Positions 1 to 8,300 of a stretch of 27,023 bases of DNA are shown here, in pieces (the first letter of the stretch is position 1; each line of letters starts with the position of its first letter). The position numbers and the translations under genes were made by a program. A model generated the notes under the pieces. It was not told the origin of the DNA. It saw only the letters and a program-made list of their open reading frames with translations, and ran no database searches. Where the stretch lies: the NCBI GenBank assembly GCA_964230805.1, contig CAXRIA010000023.1, positions 1 through 27,023 of the forward strand. Reading direction: 5' to 3'. The stretch comes from Flavicella sp964230805 (GTDB taxonomy: Bacteria; Bacteroidota; Bacteroidia; Flavobacteriales; Flavobacteriaceae).

Positions 1-335
1 TGTTCTGTAAGACCGTTGTCAAACGGAGCTTTGTAAATAAAAGAGAACACTTCTTTCAATTCGGTTACAAACCCCATTTCTTCCTGAAGTCTTCTTTTTC
101 CCGCTTCAAGATTTGACTCGCCATCTCTTTGATGACTGCAACAGGTATTGGCCCACAGCAATGGGGAATGGTATTTTGATGCCGCTCTTTGTTGCAACAT
201 CAACTGCCCTTTATCGTTCATCACAAAAACAGAAAAAGCCCGGTGCAAAACGGCCTTTTGATGGGCTTCCATTTTTGGCATTAAACCTATTTTTTGATCG
301 TTTTTATCTACTAAGATGACTTGTTCTTCCTTCAT
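1..335 (-). CDS. idi: Isopentenyl-diphosphate delta-isomerase, type 1 (partial, 3' end outside window)
   Basis: Translating the minus strand from the ATG at 335 gives about 111 residues beginning MKEEQVILVDKNDQ. The stretch WANTCCSHQ around residue 67 is the type 1 isomerase motif that carries the catalytic cysteine, and the Nudix-type GK-RRLQEEMG segment follows. The family converts isopentenyl diphosphate to dimethylallyl diphosphate in the cytosol, feeding isoprenoid (menaquinone, carotenoid, undecaprenyl) synthesis. The gene runs off the left edge, so the catalytic Glu region and C-terminus cannot be seen. A TAnnTTTG element lies 20 bases upstream of the start. No Shine-Dalgarno is evident, as is usual in Bacteroidota. 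The family call is firm because both motifs are clear. Confidence 0.93.
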   Translation of the reverse strand, partial: MKEEQVILVDKNDQKIGLMPKMEAHQKAVLHRAFSVFVMNDKGQLMLQQRAASKYHSPLLWANTCCSHQRDGESNLEAGKRRLQEEMGFVTELKEVFSFIYKAPFDNGLTE

Positions 336-354
336 TTATTTTCTTCTAATAAGA

Positions 355-362
355 CAAATATA
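355..362 (-). promoter_or_regulatory. Candidate -7 element of idi promoter
   Basis: The minus strand reads TATATTTG, a match to the Bacteroidota -7 consensus TAnnTTTG, 20 bases before the idi start codon. A clear -33 TTTG at the usual 19-base distance is not present, so only the -7 half is supported. Confidence 0.45.
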
Positions 363-391
363 AGCAACTCTGTCTTTAAAAACCCCAACTG

Positions 392-1090
392 TTAACTATT
401 TACAAGCAATCGGAAACCTTCCCCGTGAATGTTGATAATTTCGACATTTTCATCTGCCTTTAAATATTTGCGAAGTTTTGCAATATAAACATCCATACTT
501 CTGGAAGTAAAGTAGTTATCATCTCTCCAAATTTTTGTCAATGCCAATTCTCGCGAAAGCAAATCGTTTTTATGGATTGCTAACATTTTTAAAAGCTTGT
601 TTTCTTTGGGGGATAGTTTTATTGGGTCTTCTGCTTTGTAAGACAAATGTCTCAGTTTTGAATTCAGGAAAAAATCACCTATTTGAAATTCAAACAAATC
701 TTCTTCTTCCCTTTTATCTCCACTTTTGCGTTGTAAAATAGCATTTATTTTATAGAGCAATACTTCGGAGTCAAACGGCTTGTTCAAATAATCATCTGCC
801 CCTACTTGATATCCTTTTAAGATATCCTCTTTCATTGTCTTTGCTGTCAAAAATATAATCGGAATTTCTTTATCATTTCTACGAATATCTTCTGCCAAAG
901 TAAAGCCATCTTTACGCGGCATCATCACGTCTAAAATGCATAAATCATAATCTTGATTTTTGAACATAATCAACCCCTCTATACCATCTTTTGCATGTAC
1001 GACATCAAAATTGCTAAGCGTCAAATAATCTTTTAAAACAATCCCAAAATTCGGATCGTCTTCTACCAATAATATCTTTTTGTTACTCAT
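392..1090 (-). CDS. rprY: OmpR/PhoB-family response regulator (RprY-like)
   Basis: A 232-residue response regulator. The receiver domain (residues 3-118) has the acidic pair D11-D12, the phospho-acceptor D54 in LCILDVMMP, T82 in FLTAKT and K104 in NKPF. The C-terminal half (about 130-230) is a winged-helix effector with the typical SPKENKLLKML and SMDVYIAKLRKYL segments. It follows the sensor kinase by 16 bases on the same strand, so the two form a two-component system. By sequence style and by position after coaE it resembles Bacteroides RprY. That name rests on resemblance alone and the regulon is not visible here. Full length for the family. Confidence 0.92.
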   Translation of the reverse strand: MSNKKILLVEDDPNFGIVLKDYLTLSNFDVVHAKDGIEGLIMFKNQDYDLCILDVMMPRKDGFTLAEDIRRNDKEIPIIFLTAKTMKEDILKGYQVGADDYLNKPFDSEVLLYKINAILQRKSGDKREEEDLFEFQIGDFFLNSKLRHLSYKAEDPIKLSPKENKLLKMLAIHKNDLLSRELALTKIWRDDNYFTSRSMDVYIAKLRKYLKADENVEIINIHGEGFRLLVNS

Positions 1091-1106
1091 GATTTTTTGT
1101 TTTAGG

Positions 1107-2672
1107 TTACACCAATGGTAGTTTTACAGTAAAGGTGCTTCCCTTTCCTTTGACACTCTCCACATAGACTATTCCTTGATGTTGTGATACGATCTCTTTT
1201 ACGTAAGAAAGCCCTAATCCATGCCCTTTTACGTCGTGTACATTTCCTTTGTGCTCTCTGTAAAACTTATCAAAAGCTTGTTTTTGAGCAGATTTACTCA
1301 TTCCTATACCTTGGTCTTTTATTTTAACTGTCAAATATTTCACCGAATTGTCCGTGTCCACATCTATTACAGGGGCCTTTAATGAATATTTAATGGCATT
1401 TTCCAAAATATTGACAAACATATTGGTCAGGTGAAAAGCATTGCCCAAACCTTCGGAAACCTTATGTCGTTTGTTGATTTTTATTACTCCATTTTTTGAT
1501 TGTAATAATAAATCTACGATGCTGATCGCATCTTCTAACAATTCATAAAAATCAACGGACTCCTTCGATACATCTAATTGATTTTTGTTTAATTTGGAAA
1601 TCCGCAATACATTTTCAACCTGAGTGTGCATGCGTTTGTTTTCCTCTTTGATCATGGCAACATAACGATTTACGAGAGTAGCATCTTTCACCACCTTTGG
1701 GTTCTTAATGGCATCCAATGCCAAATTAATTGTCGCAATTGGAGTTTTAAATTCATGTGTCATGTTGTTGATAAAGTCCGTCTTGATGGTAGATATTTTT
1801 TTCTGCTTTAGTATAAGCTGAAGAGAACTAGCAAAGGCCAACATGATAATGATTGTAAAAAAAACAGATAGTAAAAGCATCCCTCGAATGTCTGAAAAAA
1901 TGTAATTTTCTTTTTTTGGGAACATTATATACAGCTCATGATCTTTATTGTCATTGTCTTTCGGGAATAGTTTCGTTTTGTAGCTTTTGTCTTTTTGAAT
2001 TTTAAAATAGTCCGATTTTATTTTCGTGAGTTTCCCTTCAGTGGCAACACCATATTTGTATTGCAATGCCACACCTCTCTTTTCAAGTTCTTCGTTTAAA
2101 ATGCCTTCTACCAATTCTTTGTTCAAACGTTTGTATATGGGCTCACCCTTGTTGTGGTAGGTGTTCTCAATATTCAACTTATCGATTTCTGTCAAACTGT
2201 TGTAAAAAGTAATTTTTTCTACATCGGTTACCTTGTCTAATTCAAAATCGTTCGTGTAATTTTTTACTTTGTACACATCTACTTTGCTAGTTACGGCTGC
2301 AACCAATAAGGAGTCATTTTTGTGAAAGTCATCCAAACCCTTGTAGTACAGGTTTTCATTTACATTGCTGGAAGAATAACGGAACGTTTCATTGGTTGTT
2401 GTATTTATTTGTTCGTAGACGAATTTTGAAAAATCCACTTTTTTCGCAAATTCTCTTGTATCGAAATAGTCCATATACTGCGCAGTGAAATCGACAAAGT
2501 CTTTTTTATAAATTCGATCACTCGTTTTAGACAGGGCGAAATTTACATCGTTTGAAAATTGCTTCTCCCGAATCTCAATGGCATTGCCTATCCAAAAAAT
2601 TTGAACGGTTATGATTCCGATGAGCGAAATTGTCATCAAAATAATTACAAAAACAAACATTTTTTTCCCCAT
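1107..2672 (-). CDS. rprX: Membrane sensor histidine kinase (RprX-like)
   Basis: A 521-residue kinase. Transmembrane segment 1 spans about residues 6-28 and segment 2 about 262-287, enclosing a 230-residue extracytoplasmic sensor region rich in Lys, Asp and Asn with no recognisable fold. The dimerisation and phospho-acceptor box has H306 in NMTHEFKTPIA. The ATPase domain shows the N box (FVNILENAIKYS), G1 (KDQGIGMS), F box (FDKFYREH) and G2 (GHGLGLSYV), then the closing GSTFTVKLPL. It autophosphorylates and passes phosphate to the regulator encoded 16 bases downstream. The stimulus is unknown. The upstream gap carries repeated TTAAC pentamers that may be an operator. Confidence 0.93.
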   Translation of the reverse strand: MGKKMFVFVIILMTISLIGIITVQIFWIGNAIEIREKQFSNDVNFALSKTSDRIYKKDFVDFTAQYMDYFDTREFAKKVDFSKFVYEQINTTTNETFRYSSSNVNENLYYKGLDDFHKNDSLLVAAVTSKVDVYKVKNYTNDFELDKVTDVEKITFYNSLTEIDKLNIENTYHNKGEPIYKRLNKELVEGILNEELEKRGVALQYKYGVATEGKLTKIKSDYFKIQKDKSYKTKLFPKDNDNKDHELYIMFPKKENYIFSDIRGMLLLSVFFTIIIMLAFASSLQLILKQKKISTIKTDFINNMTHEFKTPIATINLALDAIKNPKVVKDATLVNRYVAMIKEENKRMHTQVENVLRISKLNKNQLDVSKESVDFYELLEDAISIVDLLLQSKNGVIKINKRHKVSEGLGNAFHLTNMFVNILENAIKYSLKAPVIDVDTDNSVKYLTVKIKDQGIGMSKSAQKQAFDKFYREHKGNVHDVKGHGLGLSYVKEIVSQHQGIVYVESVKGKGSTFTVKLPLV

Positions 2673-2724
2673 TTCTCAAAAATAGTTCATTCCTAAGAGT
2701 CTCGCTAAAAAATAAGGATTCTTT

Positions 2725-2757
2725 TTAACATTCTTAACGTTTTTAACTAAATGTTAA
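2725..2757 (-). repeat. Tandem TTAAC pentamers upstream of the sensor kinase
   Basis: TTAAC (plus strand) occurs at 2725-2729, 2734-2738 and 2743-2747, an exact 9-base period, and is followed by the inverse, GTTAA, at 2753-2757. The array sits about 53-85 bases before the kinase start codon at 2672, in the 151-base gap after coaE. Regularly spaced direct repeats are the usual binding pattern of OmpR-family regulators, so an autoregulatory site is plausible, but the background is very AT-rich. The rest of the gap holds nothing I recognise. Confidence 0.35.
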
Positions 2758-2823
2758 GAAAACGACAAGTGATGACGCTATTTATGTTAAAATTTTACAC
2801 AACCCTCTAAATTTTAACACTTT

Positions 2824-3417
2824 TTACCGGTCTTTGTTTAAAGTGACAAAAACCTCATGCATCGCTATGACCTTCGCATGTGTATCATCGCTATTTGTAT
2901 TGTCGATAATATAATCGGCCAAAGGAATTTTCTTTTCATCTGGCCATTGGTTTTGAATTCTGGATCGAGCGTCAGCTTCGGTCATTTTCGCACGCTGCAT
3001 AATGCGTTGCATTCTTAATTCCTCTGGAGCGGTTACCAACAATGTGACATCAAAACGATCTTGTTTGTTTTGTTCAAAAAGAATGGCGCTCTCGTAGAGG
3101 ATATAAGGAGCTGTTTGATGAATTTTTACAAAATTTTCAAAATGCGCTGCCACGACCGGGTGCACCAAGGCATTCAAAGCTTTTAATTTTTGTGGATCAC
3201 CAAATACAATTTGCCCAATGTATTTCGTATTCAGAACATTTCCAATGTAGCAATCTTCTCCCAGCAATGCTTTGATATCATTTTTTAGACTGGCAGAGGA
3301 AGTCATTAGTCTTTTTGCTTCCAAATCTGAGATATAAGTTACAGCGCCGAGGGACTCAAACATTTTTAAGACAAATGTCTTTCCAGCGCCAATACCTCCT
3401 GTTAATCCGACGATCAT
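2824..3417 (-). CDS. coaE: Dephospho-CoA kinase
   Basis: A 197-residue P-loop kinase. The Walker A motif GGIGAGKT is at residues 7-14 and the rest follows the CoaE pattern: YISDLEAKR near residue 29, HPVV near 86, the ESAILFE segment near 109, and the lid-region arginines RMQRIMQR. It phosphorylates the 3'-OH of dephospho-CoA, the last step of coenzyme A synthesis, in the cytosol. The start codon overlaps the ybbR stop by 4 bases (ATGA type), which points to translational coupling. Length matches the family. Confidence 0.95.
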   Translation of the reverse strand: MIVGLTGGIGAGKTFVLKMFESLGAVTYISDLEAKRLMTSSASLKNDIKALLGEDCYIGNVLNTKYIGQIVFGDPQKLKALNALVHPVVAAHFENFVKIHQTAPYILYESAILFEQNKQDRFDVTLLVTAPEELRMQRIMQRAKMTEADARSRIQNQWPDEKKIPLADYIIDNTNSDDTHAKVIAMHEVFVTLNKDR

Positions 3418-4385
3418 TCTTTTTGTATTAAAAATTCAATTTGACTTGGTACGATTTTTACCGAAGTCACCCAATCGGGTTTCTCCCACAATTCTGGTTC
3501 TAAATAGTCTAGATTTTTTTGAACTGTATTTTGGTAATCACAACCTACCTTAAAACTATTCGGGGAAATCTTATTGTAATTGGAAAGTCCTACTTTAAAG
3601 ATTATTTTGACTGTTTTTGGATAGGTTGTAATTTTGGAATTTTTAGCTCTATTTTTAATCACAAACGGAATTTCAAAACTGTCTTCTGTAAACTTCTCTA
3701 TTTTCGCAACAATCGTTACTTTCTCTGATTTCAGCGTTATCTTTTCAGAATTTTGGGGTCGAACCACCGGAATTTCTTGGGAAATATTCTCAGAGATATT
3801 TTTTAGAACCAAGGGGTCCGTTTTTAAAAACTGAATTTTGTTTACTTGTGCTTCCGGTCCGAGTATTTGTATAGAATCAGGAAGTATCTTTAGCTCTCCA
3901 GACAAACTGTATCCCGACTTGTATTCAATGTCTATCGGTGCAACTACCGGTACTTTTTTAAACTTTTGAATTCCTAAATCGAAAAATAAAGAATCTTTTT
4001 CAAAATACTCCAACCAAAGACCCATATCCAACTGACTCTGCACAGCAGACTTTTGGGTATTTGTCAAAATGAAATAACGGTAATTCTCCTTGTAAATTGG
4101 ATTGTCTAAATCTATTTCTATGGTGGGTTGAGAAAGATTCTGACCCAACAATTTGAAACCAGACCCTCTAATTTGCAGTGCGATGGTCTTTTCGGGCTCA
4201 CTCTGAAAAATCTTTGCCTCAGGAAGATTTTTGTAGGCGACCTTGTATTCAATTATCGAAATGTATTCTTTCGATAGTTTGGTCAAAAACCAAAAAAAAG
4301 TGGCCATTCCCAAAAACAAGAATAACACATGACGCTTTTTATTTTTTTTTGAAAAATTATCCTTTTTTTTCAGAGAGATTTTCAT
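3414..4385 (-). CDS. YbbR-domain membrane-anchored protein
   Basis: 323 residues from the ATG at 4385. After a basic start (MKISLKKKDNFSKKNKKRH) there is one membrane segment (about VLFLFLGMATFFWFLTKLS), then a long beta-rich extracytoplasmic part with repeated short beta-strand and Pro units typical of YbbR-like proteins of Bacteroidota. The open frame extends upstream to 4457, but those 24 extra codons read through a terminator hairpin (4427-4454) and encode no plausible signal, so I chose the later ATG. YbbR proteins elsewhere are linked to diadenylate cyclase CdaA. That gene is not in this window and the role here is unknown. It overlaps coaE by 4 bases. Confidence 0.85.
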   Translation of the reverse strand: MKISLKKKDNFSKKNKKRHVLFLFLGMATFFWFLTKLSKEYISIIEYKVAYKNLPEAKIFQSEPEKTIALQIRGSGFKLLGQNLSQPTIEIDLDNPIYKENYRYFILTNTQKSAVQSQLDMGLWLEYFEKDSLFFDLGIQKFKKVPVVAPIDIEYKSGYSLSGELKILPDSIQILGPEAQVNKIQFLKTDPLVLKNISENISQEIPVVRPQNSEKITLKSEKVTIVAKIEKFTEDSFEIPFVIKNRAKNSKITTYPKTVKIIFKVGLSNYNKISPNSFKVGCDYQNTVQKNLDYLEPELWEKPDWVTSVKIVPSQIEFLIQKE

Positions 4386-4426
4386 TTTTATCCGGCTTTG
4401 ACTTCTTAAAAATGTATCATAAAGGT

Positions 4427-4454
4427 ACAAAAAAAGTGAGCACGGGCTCACTTT
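4427..4454 (-). terminator. Rho-independent terminator after yajC
   Basis: On the minus strand a perfect 9-bp stem AAAGTGAGC / GCTCACTTT with loop CCGT runs directly into a T tract (plus-strand A run 4429-4435). It begins 29 bases after the yajC stop and 42 bases before the preferred ybbR start. Confidence 0.75.
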
Positions 4455-4483
4455 CATAGGGATTTGAAACAGCGCTTTATCGC

Positions 4484-4795
4484 TTATTTTGATTTTGGAG
4501 CGTATTTCTTAGTCAACTCCATGGATAGAGAAGATTTCTCAAATTTTATTTTTCCAGCTCCCGTTTCAATGACCACTGTATTTTCTTGGATATCCACGAC
4601 TTTTCCATGGATTCCACTGGTTGTAATCACCTTGCTTCCTTTGGCAATTCCTTCTTGGAATTTTTTCTCATTTTTTTGTTTTTTTACTTGTGGACGTATC
4701 ATAAACAGATACAACACGATAAACATCAAGGCAAAAGGCATCAAACTCTTAATATCAAATCCTCCTGCAGCTGCTTGTAATGGTAACGTAATCAT
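4484..4795 (-). CDS. yajC: Preprotein translocase subunit YajC
   Basis: A 103-residue protein with one N-terminal membrane helix (about residues 16-34, LMPFALMFIVLYLFMIRPQ) followed by the conserved RPQ-KKQK junction and a small basic beta domain with VITTSGIHGKV. This is the YajC family, an accessory partner of SecDF and YidC at the Sec translocon in the inner membrane. It follows the DUF1573 lipoprotein gene by 21 bases and lies in the conserved flavobacterial order nusB-DUF1573-yajC-ybbR-coaE. A clear terminator follows the gene. Confidence 0.94.
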   Translation of the reverse strand: MITLPLQAAAGGFDIKSLMPFALMFIVLYLFMIRPQVKKQKNEKKFQEGIAKGSKVITTSGIHGKVVDIQENTVVIETGAGKIKFEKSSLSMELTKKYAPKSK

Positions 4796-4816
4796 CTTGT
4801 TGGTTTTTATTAATTT

Positions 4817-5260
4817 TTATTTTTTTGGTACTACTTGTCCTTTAATCACCAAGGTCTCTTTGCCATTGCTGGTATTGGTGGTTAATGTAATTGTTTTGGA
4901 TTGTTTGTTTTTCTTTCCACGTGAATTGAATTGAACTTCTATCTTTTCGGATTCACCTGGTGGTATTGGCGCTTTTGGCCAAACAGGAATCGTACAACCA
5001 CAAGTTGCTTTTGCATTACCAATTACCAAGTCTGCCTTCCCTGTATTGGTTACTGTAAAGCTCGTTGCAACAACATCGCCTTCGGAAATTATTCCAAAAT
5101 CGAACACTTCTTTGTCAAAAGTGGCAACGGGCAATAAACTACTTCGGTCATCTCTTTCTTTCGCTTTTACTACATTTTCCTCTTTAATTTTAGAAGATGC
5201 ATCTTTCTTACATGACATAAAAGCTGCCAATACAAACACGATTAAAACTATTTTTTTCAT
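4817..5260 (-). CDS. DUF1573-domain lipoprotein
   Basis: 147 residues. The N-terminus (MKKIVLIVFVLAAFMSC) is a lipoprotein signal peptide with the lipobox Cys at residue 17. Residues 48-147 form an Ig-like DUF1573 domain: FDFGIISEGDVVATSFTVTN, the conserved ATCGCTIP, then PIPPGESEKIEVQF. Such domains are common in Bacteroidota as small secreted or periplasmic lipoproteins. No precise function is established and I assign none. It sits between nusB (42 bases upstream) and yajC (21 bases downstream), so it is probably co-transcribed with both. Confidence 0.9.
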   Translation of the reverse strand: MKKIVLIVFVLAAFMSCKKDASSKIKEENVVKAKERDDRSSLLPVATFDKEVFDFGIISEGDVVATSFTVTNTGKADLVIGNAKATCGCTIPVWPKAPIPPGESEKIEVQFNSRGKKNKQSKTITLTTNTSNGKETLVIKGQVVPKK

Positions 5261-5302
5261 CTCTCTCCTTTTTGTGTCGTAAATGTATGAAAAACCGAGA
5301 AA

Positions 5303-6241
5303 CTACAATCTACCTCTTCCTAATTTATTGAGCCTCCCTGAGTTGTCCAGTGCTCTCCATACTTGATCCAAAACTCCGTTGATGAAAAAACTACTTTTTT
5401 GAGTGGAATAGTCTTTGGCAATTTCTATGTACTCATTCATTGTGGCCTTGACAGGAATTGACGAAAAATGAATAAATTCACAGATTCCCATTTTGATCAT
5501 AATCATATCCAAATCTGCAATTCTATCTTTTTCCCAATTGGGTGTTTTGTTTTCGATCTCTTTCTCAAAATCCGTATGATTCAAAACGACTTTCCGAAAC
5601 AAATCACAAACAAAATTTTGATCCTCTGCGTCCTTGTAAATAGTATTTAAAACAAGGGGTTTGTCCTTTTTTAATTTCTCTAACGTGCGAACCACCCACG
5701 TATTTACAAAAGGAATGTCATCTACCCAACTGATATTTAAATCCTCAAAATAATTGGCTAAGGTATCACTGGGCGCAATAAATTCGGTATAAAAATCTAC
5801 CATAAATTTGACATCTTCTTTAAACGAGTGTTCAGAAGATTTCATGTAGTTCTCGTACAATTCACTCTTTTTCAAGTTTTCGAAAATCGTACGCATGAAT
5901 TTTTCCTCGACATGCCAATTTTCCAATTTGTGCTCTTCTTTGTACGTCTGAAAAGAAACGCTTTCTTCTAATATAGCAATGACTTGATTGTCAATAAATT
6001 TCGTATTGGGATTCAAGTCGTCGGCAGTGGCAAAATGTTTTTTCTTGGAAATTTCTATCGTTTCTTTGGCTATTGCCTTCACTCTGGGAAGAACATCCAA
6101 CATCAACACATAAAGATCGTACATTTTATCAATACTATTGATTAAAAATTTTTCTTCTTTGGCAAGGTTGTCACTTTTCGAGGTAAGTATTGCATATACG
6201 GATTGCATTACCTTAATACGAATGTGTCTTCTGTTAATCAT
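5303..6241 (-). CDS. nusB: Transcription antitermination factor NusB (long Bacteroidota form)
   Basis: 312 residues, about twice the length of E. coli NusB. The start MINRRHIRIKVMQSVYA matches the NusB N-terminus (xRxxARexAlqxLY type). A long helical, Lys/Glu-rich insertion follows, and residues about 190-300 hold the recognisable NusB core, including DRIADLDMIMIKMGICE, PVKATMNEYIEIAKDY and SSFFINGVLDQV. NusB binds the boxA element of rRNA leaders together with NusE (S10) and prevents premature termination. The long form is usual in Flavobacteriia. It heads the minus-strand housekeeping block and diverges from the ABC exporter gene. Confidence 0.92.
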   Translation of the reverse strand: MINRRHIRIKVMQSVYAILTSKSDNLAKEEKFLINSIDKMYDLYVLMLDVLPRVKAIAKETIEISKKKHFATADDLNPNTKFIDNQVIAILEESVSFQTYKEEHKLENWHVEEKFMRTIFENLKKSELYENYMKSSEHSFKEDVKFMVDFYTEFIAPSDTLANYFEDLNISWVDDIPFVNTWVVRTLEKLKKDKPLVLNTIYKDAEDQNFVCDLFRKVVLNHTDFEKEIENKTPNWEKDRIADLDMIMIKMGICEFIHFSSIPVKATMNEYIEIAKDYSTQKSSFFINGVLDQVWRALDNSGRLNKLGRGRL

Positions 6242-6271
6242 TTGAAAGAACTTAGTTTATTAGATAGGCCA

Positions 6272-6279
6272 CAAAAATA
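6272..6279 (-). promoter_or_regulatory. Candidate -7 element of nusB promoter
   Basis: The minus strand reads TATTTTTG, matching TAnnTTTG, about 31 bases before the nusB start. No TTTG lies at the expected -33 position. The rest of the 224-base gap between nusB and the ABC transporter shows no gene or clear signal. Confidence 0.4.
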
Positions 6280-6465
6280 GTATTATTTTTTATGACCTTT
6301 GAATAATTATGCACTTTTTTGGTATGCTTTCGCTGCAAATTTTACCAAGGAGATCAAAGAAAGAGAAACCAAAAAAACTCACATACAAGGGCGGTTCAAT
6401 TTGAAAGAAACCTGTATCTTCGTTACTTATAAAAACACTTTGCGGCAAGCGACGCATATTTTTGA

Positions 6466-8220
6466 ATGAAGGCATTACAATATCTCAATAAATACTTTTT
6501 CAAATATCGATATCGATTGGTGGCGGGTTTGATTATTTCTATTCTTTCTCGGTATTTGGCCGTAAAGGTACCTGAAATCGTAAAAAACTCTATCAATATC
6601 GCAGATGATTTTAGAAATGGAATGATTGCAGATACTTCATTGGTTAAAATGGAACTTTTGCAAAACATTGGAATCATTATTGGTCTCGCAATACTCTCAG
6701 GTTTTTTTACATTTTTAATGAGACAAACCATTATTGTAACCTCCCGTTTGATTGAATTTGACCTTAAAAATGAAATTTTTTTACAATACGAGCGCTTGTC
6801 CTTAAACTTTTACAAAAAGAATAGAACGGGTGACTTAATGAATCGTATTAGTGAAGACGTCGGTAAGGTTCGCATGTACTTCGGACCAGCCGTTATGTAT
6901 ACCATTAATATGTTGGTTTTGTTTAGCGTTGCTGTTTTTAAAATGATCCAAATCGATCTCAAATTAACGCTTTATACATTGCTTCCATTTCCGTTGCTCT
7001 CTTTGTCTATTTTTATTTTGAGTAAAATCATTCACAAAAGAAGTACTGTTGTTCAAGAGTATCTCTCCAAACTAACGACCACGGCTCAAGAAGTTTTCTC
7101 TGGCATCAACGTGATCAAATCTTACAATACAGAGTTTCAAACCATCAGAGATTTCGATGCGCTTTCAAACCAGAGTAAAGAAAAAAACATCCATTTATAC
7201 AAAGCGCAGGCATTGTTTTTTCCAATGATGATTTTGTTGATAGGTATTAGCAATCTCATTGTTTTGTACATTGGAGGTATGCAATACATCAATGGTATTA
7301 TCAGTATTGGTACCATCGCTGAATTCATTATGTATGTCAATATGCTCACCTGGCCGGTAGCCATTGTAGGATGGGTTACCTCAACCATACAGCAAGCCGA
7401 AGCATCTCAGAAAAGAATCAATGAATTTTTACAGCAGGTACCAGAAATTACAGACGGCGCGTTGCCCATACAAAATCTACAAAATGCTATCGAATTCAAA
7501 AATGTTAGTTTGACCTACGATGACACGCATATCAAAGCGCTCAAAAACATTAATTTTACGGTTCGAAAAGGAGAAACCATTGCGATTCTCGGAAAAACAG
7601 GCTGTGGCAAATCATCCATCTTAAATTTGGTATCTAGACTGTATGATACTACAACAGGAAGCATTTTTATTGATGGTAAAGACATCAAAGAATATAAGCT
7701 TTCAAGTCTGAGAAACCATATAGGATTTGTTCCTCAAGATCCCTTTTTATTTTCAGATACCATCGCAAACAATATTAAATTCGGTGCGCAACACGCCACA
7801 GAAAACCAAATCGAAACTGCTGCAAAAGATGCCGTAATACACGAAAACATTACTGAATTCAATCAAGGCTACCAAACCGTCCTAGGCGAACGCGGAATCA
7901 CGGTCTCAGGCGGACAAAAACAACGCATTTCCATCGCGAGAGCCATTATTAAGAATCCTGATATTTTAATATTTGACGACTGCCTGTCCGCCGTAGATAC
8001 GGAAACAGAAGAACGAATATTAAACAATTTAAAGAGAATCTCTTCTGACAAAACAACGTTTATTGTAAGCCATCGAGTATCTTCTGCTAAAAACGCAGAC
8101 AAAATCATTGTTTTGGAGGAAGGAAAAATTATTCAACAAGGGATTCACAGCCAATTGCTGAAGCAAGAAGGCTACTACAAAGAATTGTACCAACAACAAC
8201 TTTTAGAAAAAGAAAACTAA
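6466..8220 (+). CDS. ABC exporter half-transporter (MsbA-like, membrane plus ATPase domains)
   Basis: 584 residues: a six-helix type-1 exporter membrane domain (about 15-320) fused to an ATPase domain (about 341-580). Visible motifs are Walker A GKTGCGKSS at 376-384, Q loop at FVPQD, signature VSGGQKQR from 480, Walker B ILIFDD ending at D505 and the switch His in IVSHR (H536). The residue after the Walker B Asp is Asp505, where most exporters have the catalytic Glu. Half-transporters act as dimers in the inner membrane and export lipids, peptides or drugs. The substrate cannot be told here. No second exporter subunit lies next to it. The start at MKALQYLNKYF fits the cytoplasmic N-terminus. 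Confidence 0.92.
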   Translation: MKALQYLNKYFFKYRYRLVAGLIISILSRYLAVKVPEIVKNSINIADDFRNGMIADTSLVKMELLQNIGIIIGLAILSGFFTFLMRQTIIVTSRLIEFDLKNEIFLQYERLSLNFYKKNRTGDLMNRISEDVGKVRMYFGPAVMYTINMLVLFSVAVFKMIQIDLKLTLYTLLPFPLLSLSIFILSKIIHKRSTVVQEYLSKLTTTAQEVFSGINVIKSYNTEFQTIRDFDALSNQSKEKNIHLYKAQALFFPMMILLIGISNLIVLYIGGMQYINGIISIGTIAEFIMYVNMLTWPVAIVGWVTSTIQQAEASQKRINEFLQQVPEITDGALPIQNLQNAIEFKNVSLTYDDTHIKALKNINFTVRKGETIAILGKTGCGKSSILNLVSRLYDTTTGSIFIDGKDIKEYKLSSLRNHIGFVPQDPFLFSDTIANNIKFGAQHATENQIETAAKDAVIHENITEFNQGYQTVLGERGITVSGGQKQRISIARAIIKNPDILIFDDCLSAVDTETEERILNNLKRISSDKTTFIVSHRVSSAKNADKIIVLEEGKIIQQGIHSQLLKQEGYYKELYQQQLLEKEN

Positions 8221-8249
8221 TTAAATAATGAAAAAGTGATTTATTTTTT

Positions 8250-8257
8250 TAGATTTG
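8250..8257 (+). promoter_or_regulatory. Candidate -7 element of the DUF3276 gene
   Basis: TAGATTTG matches TAnnTTTG and lies 43 bases before the start codon at 8301. No good -33 element is seen, so read-through from the ABC gene (80-base gap) may also contribute. Confidence 0.45.
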
Positions 8258-8300
8258 TAAGGCTAGTAAAATTGAAATTAACATCTTTTTAAAAATTATT

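Noticed and set aside
4386..4457. 24-codon N-terminal extension of the YbbR protein
   Set aside because: It starts inside the terminator hairpin, has no family resemblance, and the ATG at 4385 gives a proper basic start and membrane anchor.
4464..4934. 156-codon open frame on plus across yajC and the DUF1573 gene
   Set aside because: It is antisense to two well-supported genes and its translation has no known motif or credible composition.
6457..6464. TATTTTTG as promoter of the ABC exporter
   Set aside because: It lies only one base before the start codon, so transcription would begin inside the gene, and there is no -33 element at the right distance.
6423..6731. 102-codon open frame on minus over the start of the ABC exporter
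   Set aside because: Antisense to a strongly supported gene, without motif or signal.
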